From assembly GCA_914767715.1 (NCBI GenBank), contig OU612069.1, positions 11,591,387-11,655,386 on the forward strand: a stretch of DNA of 64,000 nucleotides, given 5' to 3'. The notes beneath the pieces are model-generated. The model did no database searches. It worked only from the letters and a program-made list of their open reading frames with translations, and was not told where the DNA came from. This document shows, piece after piece, positions 11,768 to 21,844 of the stretch. Positions within the stretch are counted from its first letter, which is position 1. Every line of letters begins with the position of its first letter. A program made the position numbers and the translations under genes. The DNA is from Membranipora membranacea (lineage: Eukaryota > Bryozoa > Gymnolaemata > Cheilostomatida > Membraniporidae).

Positions 11768-13258
11768 TTAACTGGAAGCTGGTGCCCTGCCCCCAAGACT
11801 TGGACATTCTACAAAAGGCTTTAGCCTCGCTTCGCTTTGTACGGACATCCGCTCTCCCTGTGCTATGATGTAGGTGTGGTTGGGGCGAACTTCTTTAATA
11901 GTATAGGGCCCAACATACTTCTCTTTGAGTTTTCCCATCTCTCCACGCCTCCTTTGGTGGTTTACCATCCATACAAGGTCACCTACAGCATATAGCGGTG
12001 GCTCATCGGTGTCCCTCATTCTCACTGCCTTTTGGCTGAGGCGTAGCTTCTCGTGGACAGCAATCATACGTTCTCCAAGTTTGATTGCATACTGTGAACG
12101 TGATCTCGTGTTTGTGTCTGTTTGTCCATAGGCCAGTAGATCTGGGAGCCGATTCTCCCTCCCCATGAACATGTAGTTTGGCGTTTCCTTAGTAGCAGTA
12201 CGGGGTGTTGCTCTAAACACTGCCATTATCTCTGGTAACAAGAGATCCCAGTCTGTTTGTTGGCCACCTAGGAGTAAGGCTCGCAACGAGTCACCAATAG
12301 TCCTGTTATTGCGTTCAACCACTCCATTACCTTGGGGCCGGTATGGCGTCGTGTGTGTTTTGTTCAACCCCCATATCGAGCACAACTCTGTCATCAAGTC
12401 CGACTCAAATTGAGTCCCCTGGTCGCTGTGAAGTTGCTCCGGTATTCCAAACCGTGAGAATATCTCTGTATGTAGAGCTGAAGCGACAGAGGGTGTTGTG
12501 GCATCGGGTATAGGTAAGGCTTCCGCCCAACGGGTGAAGTGGTCACTCAAGACCAAGATCCACCGATTACCCCTCGGTGTTAGTGGCATTGGCCCGACTA
12601 GATCAATAGCAACCCACTGCCATGGCCGACCGCTGTACAAATGGCGGGTACCTGTTGTACTCGGTGCTTTACCATGCTTAGCCGCTTGGCACACCTCACA
12701 TGTTGACAAAGTACGTCTCACCATGCTCACCATTCCATACCAGTACCAGCTCAAACGCAGCCGTTCTGTAGTGCGACTGGCTCCGCTGTGAGCCATCTGG
12801 TGACAACGCCAGATAACCTCTGTTCTCATCAAAGGTGGGCAAATGGCAGGATGTACACTCCGACCTGGTTTAGTCACCGTGGTACGTAAGATCCCTTGCT
12901 CATCCAGGAACAAAGCTGGCCACAGTCTAACCAACATACACAGTTCCTGATCCCCTTCACCCAGCTCGGCCTGGGAAATCTGTTGTCCAGATTCTATGGC
13001 ACGATAAATTTGACCTACAGCCCCCGGGGACTGTCTTTGTAGTGTGGCTATGTCATTGTCCGTCTGTAGGGCAGCAACCCTCTCCTCTTGGTGGCCCTCC
13101 ACCCCATTAGTTGGTGGGCCCACCTCTCCTTGGTCGACATGTGCTGATGCGAAGCCTGATGCCTCCCATTCATCCAAAACCTCCTGTTGAGTAGGTCCTG
13201 ATCCACTGCTTTGGATGCGAGCACACTGTTTACACTCACTGCATGGTAAGCGACTCAT
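11768..13258 (-). pseudogene. pol: Integrase of the Ty3/gypsy element (open frame in a broken pol)
   Basis: 496 open codons. A zinc-binding H-H-C-C module (HQMAHSGASRTTERL and CEVCQAAK) precedes the catalytic core. The D,D-35-E acidic residues appear in VAIDLVGPMPL, HSDQGTQFES and NGVVERNNR. A GPY/F-like module follows (EKYVGPYTIKEVRP). The frame stops at TAA 11768-11770, yet it stays open in the same frame beyond the stop, where a typical pol tail sits (next entry). So this TAA looks like a nonsense change. Confidence 0.9.
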
Positions 13259-13914
13259 GCCATCAGCATTACCGTGCCTGGCCTGTATTCAATCGTATAG
13301 TTGAATTCCGACAATAGTTCGAGCCATCGAGCTACTTGGCTTGTCGGTTCCACACGTCGACATAACCAAATCAGTGAAGCATGGTCGGTTCGCACCTTGA
13401 AACGCTGACCATACAGGTAGGGCCTAAAATGCTTGACAGCTCGCACCACTGCTAGCAGCTCTCTGCGAGTTACACAGTAGTTCTTCTCCGCATTGGATAA
13501 TGTTTTGCTATAATAAGCAATCACCTTTTCTCTATCGTCCTGTTCCTGTGACAACACGGAGCCAACGCCGTAATTGCTTGCGTCAGTATCCACCGTGTAC
13601 TTCAGTTGCGGGTCTGGGTACCCGAGTATAGGGGCAGAGATCATCCTCTGTTTTAACTCACTGAAGCTATCCCTAGCCTCTTGGGTCCAGTTCCATGGGA
13701 CCCTTTTTCCTGTCAGATGATGTAACGGGTGTGCAATTGTTGCAAACCCCTCAATGTACTGTCGATAGTATCCCACCAGGCCTAGAAATGACTGTAAGTC
13801 CACTACCCGGGTTGGTTCCGGCCAACTCTCTATGGCTTCGATCTTCTTAGGGTCAGTGGCGATGCCCTCTGCAGTGACAACATGACCCAAATACTCTACT
13901 TGATGTTGGAACAA
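13255..13914 (-). pseudogene. pol: RT connection and RNase H domain, frame-separated
   Basis: 219 open codons. VEYLGHVVTAEGIATDPKKI and LQSFLGLVGYYRQYIEGFA are the RT thumb/connection hallmarks of Ty3/gypsy. The RNase H fold follows: YTVDTDASNYGVGSVLSQ (first Asp), the RRELLAVVRAVKHFRPYLYG block (Glu) and VRTDHASLIWLC (Asp). The frame is shifted relative to both neighbours, at ~13938 upstream and ~13275 downstream. Confidence 0.88.
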
Positions 13915-13937
13915 CGAGCATTTTGATGGTTTTAGCT

Positions 13938-14824
13938 TCAGCCCGCGGATTTCAGCCTTGAGAATACCTCCTCCAATATCTCCAGATGGGTGGCAAAGTC
14001 TTCGCCCATGACAATGACATCATCCAGGTAGAGTAGCAGAGTCTTCCAATGCAAGCCTCGGAAGATAGATTCCATCAACAAAATGGATACGCATCTTGTT
14101 GAGTTACGGCATTTAATCGTCGGTAGTCGACGCAAAAGCGCCAAGAGTTGTCTTTCTTTTTTACTAGAACCACTGGTGAACTCCAGGCTCCTGTTCCGGG
14201 TTCTATTATACCTTTCTTTAGTAGGTCTTCTATTTGTGCTTCGACCTCTTTTTCTTTTTCATGGCCCAACCGTCTGGCGGGTTGCCGGACGGGCCTAGCT
14301 CCAGGCATCAGAGGGATATCATGCTCTACCATTGTTGTGTGTCCCTGGTCATCATCCCCTGAACTAAACACTTCACTGTACTGCTTGAGTAAACATTTTA
14401 TCCGAGCTTGCTGCTCTTCAGAGGGGCAAGCGGTCCTGGTTTCCTCCAAAAGTTGTTGCAGATGACAGGGGAATTTGTGATTCAGCGATCTCTCCTCTAC
14501 CGCTGAACAGCCCAGTGCTCCATCACCTTCCTCAGTTATCCAGGCTCCCACCACTTGGTTGCGATCTACCCTGGTGAACTTTCCAATCTCTTGTCCAGGT
14601 TGTACCAAAAGTTTGGTACCAGAGGGGTTCAGACACCTCAGCCAGATCCTTCCTCCTTCATCAGGAATGTTCACACTGCATGCAACCGGGGGGCCTTCAC
14701 GCGAGCTCTCCACTAGTCCTGTGTAGCCAGTGTGGGGTTGTGTCCTCGGTAGGAAGGCAGGGATGAGTTGCTCTGCATAAGCAGGGATCTGTACCCGGGA
14801 TGCCGCTACCACTTTGCAGCTCAT
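13938..14824 (-). pseudogene. pol: Reverse transcriptase region with internal deletion
   Basis: The 14075-14824 ORF has the start of the RT domain (KKGIIEPGTGAWSSPVVLVKK followed by WRFCVDYRRLNAVTQQDAYP). The next piece (13938-14144, different frame) resumes at LLLYLDDVIVMG, the catalytic YxDD-type box. The segment between them, which in this family carries the first catalytic Asp and the SGYxQ/FGLxNAP-like blocks, is missing. The gap is roughly 50-60 residues by comparison with the family's normal spacing. The copy therefore cannot make an active RT. Confidence 0.88.
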
Positions 14825-15570
14825 TGATACTCCTGTGTTGTCCAGGCATGGGACAATATCACCACTTGCGAGCTCCAGATGAGCATCGGCAAAGATAACT
14901 TACATTGCTGCTGGACTAAGAAAGGCATTCCCAAGATAGCATCATCTTTGAGCTTGCAGACCACAAAGGTCTCGCTCCACACCAAGTGGGGCATCCTACA
15001 CTCTAGCCGCATCTCCCCATAAAATCTCAATGGGCTACCATCTGCTGTTAACCCATAATCCTCTTCTGTCTGTTGTAGCTTCCCTCTAACAGAAACGGGC
15101 AGTCTATCGAAAACAACTTTTGACAACAAGTTAGTGGTGCATCCAGTGTCAACCAGGAACTTAACCTGTTGTTTGGCTATCTTCCCTCCAATGAAATAAC
15201 TCTCATGGTGTGGGCGAAAGACTGGCTCATCATCCACAGTGAGCTTTCCTATAGATAGGGGCCGTGCTACTCCAATCATGTCTCTGTGGGGCCCATCTTT
15301 AGGGATGGGATTTGGAATATCTTTCGTGACCTCTACTCCTTCGACGGCCGGGCCCTCTTCAGTACTGGTCGGGGGCTTTGACTGGCATATAGTCCTTTTT
15401 CTAGACCGTCGTTTAGTAGGAGATTCCTTGTTTGTTTGTTCCTGCTGCGGGAACGGTTCTTCATCCGATACTGTTGTGTCCTCACGTAAAACAGTAAATC
15501 TATTTTGAAGGCAAAACTCTTTGGGCCGAGGTGGCGCACGCATGGCAACGCATGCTTTGGGGCCAACCAC
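14821..15570 (-). CDS. pol: Aspartic protease region of the Ty3/gypsy pol (frame-broken)
   Basis: About 250 open codons without a certain ATG. The first half is charged and low complexity. The protease follows: VKFLVDTGCTTNLLS supplies the catalytic DTG, and AILGMPFLVQQ is the family's second conserved block (ILG-hydrophobic). The reading frame leaves the conserved path near 14895 and ends at an overlapping TGA (14821), where the RT frame begins. This is a frameshift lesion rather than a natural end. Confidence 0.85.
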   Translation of the reverse strand: MVGPKACVAMRAPPRPKEFCLQNRFTVLREDTTVSDEEPFPQQEQTNKESPTKRRSRKRTICQSKPPTSTEEGPAVEGVEVTKDIPNPIPKDGPHRDMIGVARPLSIGKLTVDDEPVFRPHHESYFIGGKIAKQQVKFLVDTGCTTNLLSKVVFDRLPVSVRGKLQQTEEDYGLTADGSPLRFYGEMRLECRMPHLVWSETFVVCKLKDDAILGMPFLVQQQCKLSLPMLIWSSQVVILSHAWTTQEYQ

Positions 15571-15616
15571 CTAGCGGTTTCCGGAGGTCTTGTTGGTCCA
15601 CGACTGTGACCTTCCC

Positions 15617-16627
15617 TTACTGTCGTGGACCCTCTTCGTTTCCCGCCGGCCAGGGGTTGGTAGGACATTCCTTTCTAATATGGCCAGTCTGCTTGCATCC
15701 CCAGCAACCATCTTGTTTCTGTGGTGGGCGCCCGCTCCTTCCCCCTTTTGAGTGAGAGCCTCTATCTGACTTGTCCAATTTATTCTTCAGTTCTGACAAT
15801 TCCTTAGTAAGGGCCTCCACCGCCTTGGTAATGGTGTGAATGTCTGCTCCATCCGTTGTCACCTGTCGAACCTGTTCTTCTTTAGTATCGTCAACCTCAC
15901 GCACTCTTGGTTGTCCTTGGGCTATGGAGCTCTTGGTGACTAGCAAGAACTCATTACCTGCCCGAACCATATCCTCCAGTGTGTCTGGTTGCCTAGCCAA
16001 CAAGTGTCCCTGCACACCGGGATGGTTCACTCCAAGTTTAAACCTCTCCATAGTCAGCCGCCGTCTCACAGGCTCCTCTGCATCGGCATAGGCTACGTTC
16101 ACTAGTTTCTTTATTTCAGTGCTAAATTCGGCCAAGGAAACTCCCTGCGTTCTCCTATATGAAGCTAACTTAGCCTCTGCCTCTGTAGCTGTGAGTCCAT
16201 AGTGTAACCGTAGGGTATCCACAATCCCTTGCCAAGTCCCCGATCTACCACATTCTTGTGCTGGCCCTGATAGGCCTTCTCTTGCTTTCAGAACAATGGT
16301 CTCTTCGTCCCACTCCTGGGACAAAGCAATCTCTTGTATCTGTGTAAGAAAGAGCTCCACATCACCTTTTCCGTTGAACATTGGGACTTTCAGTTTCACA
16401 GCAGGTATATGGTGTCCAGCCTGAGCCTGAGCGACAGTGGCTCTTATCAGCTCATTAAGGTTTTGTAGAAATCCTTGTGCATCAGGCGCAGCCGCCTGAA
16501 CAGGCGGTGCTTGGGCAGGGGGTGGCTGGACAGGCGGTGCCTGTGCCTGAACAGCCGGTACTTCTGGTTCTTGGTCCCCGCCCGCATCCTGGAGGGCCTG
16601 TACCTCATGTTCATCAGCTTGATCCAT
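15617..16627 (-). CDS. gag: Gag polyprotein of the Ty3/gypsy element
   Basis: 336 codons from ATG at 16627. A Pro/Ala/Gln-rich N-terminus (residues ~20-50) precedes a retrotransposon-gag capsid-like region: VKLKVPMFNGKGDVELFLTQ at ~78-97, then YRRTQGVSLAEFSTEIKKLV. The C-terminus carries one CCHC zinc knuckle (CWGCKQTGHIRKEC), followed by the stop. The zinc knuckle packages element RNA in related elements. The frame is open in full. The next ORF (protease) is in another frame, so either a programmed frameshift or a lesion separates them. Confidence 0.9.
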   Translation of the reverse strand: MDQADEHEVQALQDAGGDQEPEVPAVQAQAPPVQPPPAQAPPVQAAAPDAQGFLQNLNELIRATVAQAQAGHHIPAVKLKVPMFNGKGDVELFLTQIQEIALSQEWDEETIVLKAREGLSGPAQECGRSGTWQGIVDTLRLHYGLTATEAEAKLASYRRTQGVSLAEFSTEIKKLVNVAYADAEEPVRRRLTMERFKLGVNHPGVQGHLLARQPDTLEDMVRAGNEFLLVTKSSIAQGQPRVREVDDTKEEQVRQVTTDGADIHTITKAVEALTKELSELKNKLDKSDRGSHSKGGRSGRPPQKQDGCWGCKQTGHIRKECPTNPWPAGNEEGPRQ

Positions 16628-16664
16628 TCTGTAGTGGGTTGTCCTGGAAGTAGAACGTTACACA

Positions 16665-16681
16665 TCCCACTGCTGCCACCA
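16665..16681 (-). promoter_or_regulatory. Primer-binding site of the Ty3/gypsy element
   Basis: One nucleotide inside the 5' LTR the minus strand reads TGGTGGCAGCAGTGGGA. It starts with TGG, as expected for pairing with a tRNA 3' CCA end. I cannot name the tRNA with confidence. Confidence 0.7.
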
Positions 16682-16682
16682 A

Positions 16683-17372
16683 TGTTATATCCTTCCTATT
16701 TTGTGTATGACTTGCTTTACCTGGCTATAGAAACTTATAGCAGGTGTTTATTACTGTCTTGTAATTGTGGCTAATATTTTAGAACTAAAATATTTACGAG
16801 CAACTATAAAAACTTATAGTGCACAAATATTAATATAACTACTTGTTTGAGATTATATGAACATATAACTCGATTGGGTATTGACTTTGGTACAGCCTCG
16901 ATGCAAAAACTATCAACAAACTCTGATATTCCAGAAATCCTCCTTAGATCGATATTTAGTTTCCGAGATTATATCCGTTTTTAGCCTCGATGCAAAACTA
17001 TCAACAAACTCCGATATCCCAGAAATCCTCCTTAGATCGATATTTAATAAACATTGCACAGAAATAAGTATTCTGAATATTTATTTTGGGTGTTTTTATT
17101 TGCTCAACTGCAAAACTGGCAAAACAAACCTTACTCTTCCATAAAATTGTATTAACACTAATGTAAAGGTTTGTTACACAATGACAAGCGTTGATTGTCA
17201 CTCTAAGCATTACTGGAATAAAACAGAATATATATACATATTGACAAGGTAAGAAATAATAGACAATACAAATACAAAACAAGAGTGAGTACTAAGATAA
17301 ATGTCTGAGCCAGTTAGTATACTTTGTTTAATGTCAAGGGGGATAACCACTGTTTATTTGCTCGATACCACA
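16683..17372 (-). repeat. 5' LTR of the Ty3/gypsy element
   Basis: 690 bp, TG...CA termini on the minus strand (TGTGGTATCGAGC...GGATATAACA). It contains short internal repeats: CTCGATGCAAAAACTATCAA and CAGAAATCCTCCTTAGATCG each occur twice. Confidence 0.93.
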
Positions 17373-17377
17373 ACTAT

Positions 17378-18124
17378 TATCACCAACAAAACCCCAAACT
17401 TTGGCAAAGTAAACCTTTTAAAGTGTTAACTGACATTGTGTTATGCTTTTCAGCCCCAAGGTGCCCATGCTCAAACATTGTTGTGGATGATAGGAGCAAT
17501 CTCCTACCACTCTAATTTTACTGATCTGTATGGCTAAGATAAGATAGATATAGAGTTGTAATAAATAATAGTAGTGACTCAGTCCCGCTACCAGTCTCAC
17601 TAACTAAGTTAAGTAAGTGAGTTAGTGAGATTGGGAGTGAGACACTGACTGACAGGTTAGATTGTTTTGCCCATTATTAGGATAAATAAAAAAAGGTAGC
17701 TAAGAGAAAAAAGGAACTTGCTGGAAAAATGCCTCACCCATCTCTGTAAACGACATGGTTGGAAGAATGCTTGAGTTGTCAAAGAATTAAAGTTATTTGG
17801 AATTGTCTTGAATGACTGCCTGAACTGATCCCTACACTCTTCTCCACATTTATGATCACCTGACCATAAAGTGGGCGGAGACTTAATTGGGAAAACCAAT
17901 CAACTGACAATAAAAATTTATTTGTCTGGCCAAGTAAAATATCTGGATTTACCAATGTCAATGGGATTTCCCATGAATATTTTTATTATTAATATTTCTT
18001 ACGGAGGCCGCGAATTTACCTATTGAAAAACCGTATACCTAATCATAAAATCTATTCAGTTGGATTTCACCATGAAAATGATTATAATTAATGATTATTT
18101 AATATAGATACCAAGGGCGCGAAG
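17378..18124. other. Gene-free spacer
   Basis: No supported exon. A short palindrome (CTCACTAACTAAG ... GTGAGTTAGTGAG) lies at about 17597-17628. Otherwise it is AT-rich unique-looking sequence. Confidence 0.4.
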
Positions 18125-18740
18125 TTACCTATTAAGTGAATTGTTAAGAATTCAATAAAAGGTGTTTCTAGGGTTGAACAACGTGGTGAATCCAAAGTTA
18201 AGGGTGTACGCAGTTGTAGCGATCATGTCAGCGGCAGCGCGGCAGCATATCCTCATTTCTTCCAAAAATTGCTTTTATTGAGTGAAATATTAAGAGTTTA
18301 AATAAAAGGTGTTTCAAGGGTATAACAACGTGCTGAATATAAAGAAATAGGGTGTAACCTATAGAACAAGTTTTATCCAATTGCCTGTATGCCTATTGCT
18401 CCCAATCCACTGGTCACGCCGCGGCTTGACCAGTGAATCAGGAGCCACAGCTCGGAATGCAGGCAAATGGACCAAACTTGGTCTAGTGTACCCAGTCATA
18501 GCAATAATGTCAGCAGAAGATCGGCAACGCGGCAGCATATCGTATTTTTTCTCAAAATTGCTAATTATAAGTGAAATGTTACGAGTTTAAAACAAGGGTA
18601 TATCTAGGGTAGAACAACGTGCAGAATCCAAAACTGAGAGTGTACCTGGTTGTAGCAATCATGTCAGCGGCAGCGCGGCAGCATACCTGCAATTTTCTTC
18701 ACAATCGGTTAGGTAAATGAAATGTTAAGTGATTAATATG
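18125..18740. repeat. Tandem repeat, ~150-bp unit, three copies
   Basis: Each unit has GGTGTTTC/GGTATATC-AGGGT, then ACAACGTG, then GTGTACC/GTGTACG, then ATGTCAGCGGCAGCGCGGCA and a GTGAAATRTTA tail. The first block starts near 18160, 18309 and 18595. The GC-rich GCGGCAGCGCGGCAGCATA core stands out from the AT-rich surroundings. More degraded echoes (GGTCAGCCGCAGCACTACTGC) reach about 19100. Confidence 0.75.
18379..18472. repeat. Short hairpin inserted in the second tandem unit
   Basis: CCAATTGCCTG...GCTCCCAATCCACTGGTCA is mirrored by TGACCAGTGAATCAGGAGC...CAGGCAAATGG around a GCCGCGG centre. It interrupts one ~150-bp repeat unit and explains that unit's extra length. It is probably a tiny MITE-like insertion. 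Confidence 0.55.
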
Positions 18741-19679
18741 GTCAGCAGGAAACACAACTATTTGTATGATTTTAACAAGATATTATATCACATCATTTTA
18801 AAGGTGGTCAGCGACAGCAGTACATCTCAACGAGAACAAGACAAAAAGCAGCCTAGACATAAGACTGCTCAAAACATGATAGCGTGAGACAAATTTGATG
18901 TAGGAAAAAAGTGTGTACCCAGTTGAAGAGGTCAGCCGCAGCACTACTGCACATCCCAAATATTCACACTGTCGATATGTGATTAGTAGGAAGTCAAGAG
19001 TTTGATGCAGTTGGCACAAGTCAAGACTATAGTACTGGGTTCTATATTGTATATGTTTTATCATTGCATGAGATGGTTGATGAGAGACAGCGCTACCGCA
19101 TATCCCCATATCATGTCATTAGCATGTTAGGAAAGTATGCGAAGCTGGCATATCTAAGTTTTTCAGACTCTGACAGTTTGGTTTCTTTCTGAAAAGTGAG
19201 GCACTCATTGAACTCTTTGCTCATGTGTTATGCAAAAGATATCCAGCCAAAAAATGACATAAGAGGCGATTGAAACGTCAAAAATGTTGTTTGTGATTGC
19301 CCAAGACAGTGGTCTTAAGACCATACAATATCATACTAGCATCAAGTATCCTGCCATCAAGTATTTATAATCTTTGATACTAGTCCCTTAAGAAGTTTGA
19401 CATAATTCAATTGAAATTTTTCAATTTGTGCTGGTCTGATACGAGCAGACTTCTCTACAGGTTTACTTGGTAAATAAATTGGCAAGTCAAAAAAATCCCC
19501 ACAATGCAATTTCAACATGGAATTCCCTGATGATTAGGTTACTAAGATTACACAGAATAGGAATTATTTCCCCACATATATAATGCCAAAACAAAACACC
19601 TTTTAATTTCTAAATATGACCACTACAACTGGGTACACCCAGTGAATTTTACAGAACATACACCAATGAAGTATAAAAC
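18741..19679. other. Gene-free spacer
   Basis: AT-rich sequence with decayed copies of the preceding tandem repeat up to ~19100. No convincing coding exon. Confidence 0.35.
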
Positions 19680-20530
19680 GTGATCAGTATCCTGCCATCA
19701 AATATTGTCCGTGCCATAACAACTTATGCCATAACTGCTTCTGGCCTATACAGGCCCATTTCAATTTTAAATTTGACATCGAAAGCTTTAGAAAAACTCC
19801 TTTCAATGCAAATCAGAGAATATCTGGAGCGCAAAAATTTACTCACAAATTACCAATTTTGCTTTAGATCAAAGCTCAGTACAACTGATGCAATCAATAT
19901 TATAATGGAACAACTTTACAACATTTTTTATGATAGAGGCATCACCGAGGGTGTGATTTTAGATTTTTAAAAGCTTTTGATACAATAAATGACGGCATTC
20001 TTATCAGTGAACTGAAAATTTTTGGATCTTCCTCTCCCTCTTGTCGACTTATAAAAAACAGTTTGTCTTGGTAAATGATCAGGTTTATTGCCAATCAAGA
20101 TTGGTGTTCCCCAGGGTTCAGTTCTCGGGCCACTTTTATTTTTAATTTGTAATAATGACCTTTTAAATGCAGCACTTGATCTAAATTATATACTTTTTGC
20201 TTAGGATACAAATATTTTTAGTACTGAACCTGAAATGAAAGAAATTTACCTTTGATTAATGAGTGGTGTATCACCATCCTCTTGTTATGAACTATGAGAA
20301 AACCTTTCAAATCCGTTTTAAAGCCCCAAAGAAACTTTTTAACCCTGAAGATTACAAGCTCGAATTCGGGAACTCTATTTTAAAAGAAAAGGAACCACTA
20401 AATTTTTAGGACATGAGTTAGACTCCAACGTAACTTTCCATGAGCATTTTAAAGCCTAAAAAAGAAATTAAATTTAACTATGATGATGATGCGAGCACTC
20501 CGTTCAGCCATTGACCAAAAGTCATATTCT
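19680..20530 (+). pseudogene. Decayed non-LTR retrotransposon reverse transcriptase fragment
   Basis: The first 97 codons read like the RT fingers/palm of a LINE: YRPISILNLTSKALEKLL, LLTNYQFCFRSKLSTTDAIN and GVILDF. Beyond the stop at ~19970, scattered frames still show KAFDTIND, IGVPQGSVLGPLLF (~20100) and a YxDD position where a stop now replaces a residue (~20200). Several stops and frameshifts make it a relic. Confidence 0.75.
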
Positions 20531-21844
20531 GTGACCCCTGAAAAGAATCATCTAATTAAATGTGTTTATTCTTCTGAATTTAAAATGAAGAAATGAATAA
20601 AAACATAGCAGCCCTTAAGCTCTGATGGATGCATCAACAAATTTGAAACAGACAGTAACAAATACTCCCAGTACAGGCTACAGAACAATATATATATATA
20701 TATATATATATAAATATCAATAGCAGCTGTTGGATCTTTGTATCCTTCATGACACTGTTGATAATAAATTGATGCTTCCCGGCAATGAATCACATCGCGT
20801 GCCAGCAATATTTATGTCAACTTGTGGTTATAGTGGTGTATGAAATAGCTGTGAAGTCGGAAGGGGGACTGGAATGACAGATAATATTTTGCCATAATTT
20901 TAGCTTTCTATTCAGCCAGCAGTCTGAGTGTTTGAACTGACACTGGGATACTCAGATTTTGCTAAGAGTAAAAATATTTTTTTTCTGTGCGCAGGTGATC
21001 GCTTGTATCCTCCAGGTACTTTCATGGCTTATGATTATAATGTTAAAATACAGAAAAGAGCTACATCGATAATCAGGTAGGATTTCTTATACAAGCAACC
21101 TGTAATATGGAGATAATCAAAGACATTGAATTATCTTTCCGCACATAAGGTTGATATCAGAAGTTGAATACATATATTCACCTAACAGGTTTCAGTACCA
21201 GCTATCTTCATTCTGTAGGAAGTGTTGGTGAAAGATGGAGCGCTTTCTTGAAAATCAATTTGCCACAGATATACATTGAAACAAATGAATCAATAATTTA
21301 CGCAATACAAAATCAGAATGTTTATTACTCTCAAACAAACCCAATCCAGAATTTATTCTATCAAAAATATGATAGTACATTGAACTCATTATTTCCTAAG
21401 CTTATTTACACAGCAATCTTTGATCAAAAATGTATACAACACAGTTTATCGGCAACAACACCAAAATATTTCTAGATTATTTAATCTCAATCCTTCAACT
21501 CATTTAAGGTAGCAGCTATGGCATCGTCAGAACAAAATACCGAAATCGGAAATTGTGCAGCATCCTCTTGTAGGAAACAGCAATATGAGAGCTAGACATA
21601 TCACCAGAAGCAGACAACTCCTGTGAATGGCCAATTGTGTTTCTTTGTACCACTAACTGTAGAGCAGTTCCCAACTTAAGTGTTAATCTCTCTGTTTAGT
21701 AAGGCAGCGGCGGCATAGTCCCCTCTTGTAATAATTACGACCCTCATGGATTAGTCTCCTAGCGTGAAGAGTACGTGAAATTTTTTCTGCATGATTCTCA
21801 GAGCGTAAGTATGAAATAGAGGTAAAGTCACTGACAGCAGAAGG
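20531..21844. other. Gene-free spacer downstream of TRIM-like gene A
   Basis: A (TA)n run lies at about 20689-20711. The block CCCTGAAAAGAATCATCTAA near 20535 recurs near 44164, just beyond the truncated end of another LINE. The 103-codon ORF at 21164-21475 has no recognisable motif and is probably chance. Confidence 0.35.

Larger units (their letters stand above)
9199..17372 (-). mobile_element. Full-length Ty3/gypsy LTR retrotransposon, inactivated
   Basis: Two LTRs (9199-9858 and 16683-17372) bound the element and are flanked by a perfect 5-bp duplication ACTAT (9194-9198 and 17373-17377). Order on the minus strand: 5' LTR, primer-binding site, gag, protease, reverse transcriptase, RNase H, integrase, ORF3, polypurine tract GAAGGGGG (9862-9869), 3' LTR. 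Protease before RT and integrase after RNase H is the Ty3/gypsy order. The copy is dead. Frameshifts separate gag/protease (~15.6 kb), protease/RT (~14.89 kb), RT/RNase H (~13.94 kb) and RNase H/integrase (~13.28 kb). The RT core has an internal deletion near 14080. A stop interrupts the pol tail at 11768-11770. Confidence 0.95.

Noticed and set aside
14148-14465. Plus-strand ORFs within the gypsy pol region
   Set aside because: Antisense to conserved RT/protease sequence; shadows.
21164-21475. 103-codon plus-strand ORF
   Set aside because: No recognisable motif, AT-rich composition, next to LINE relic; could be a LINE tail but nothing supports it.
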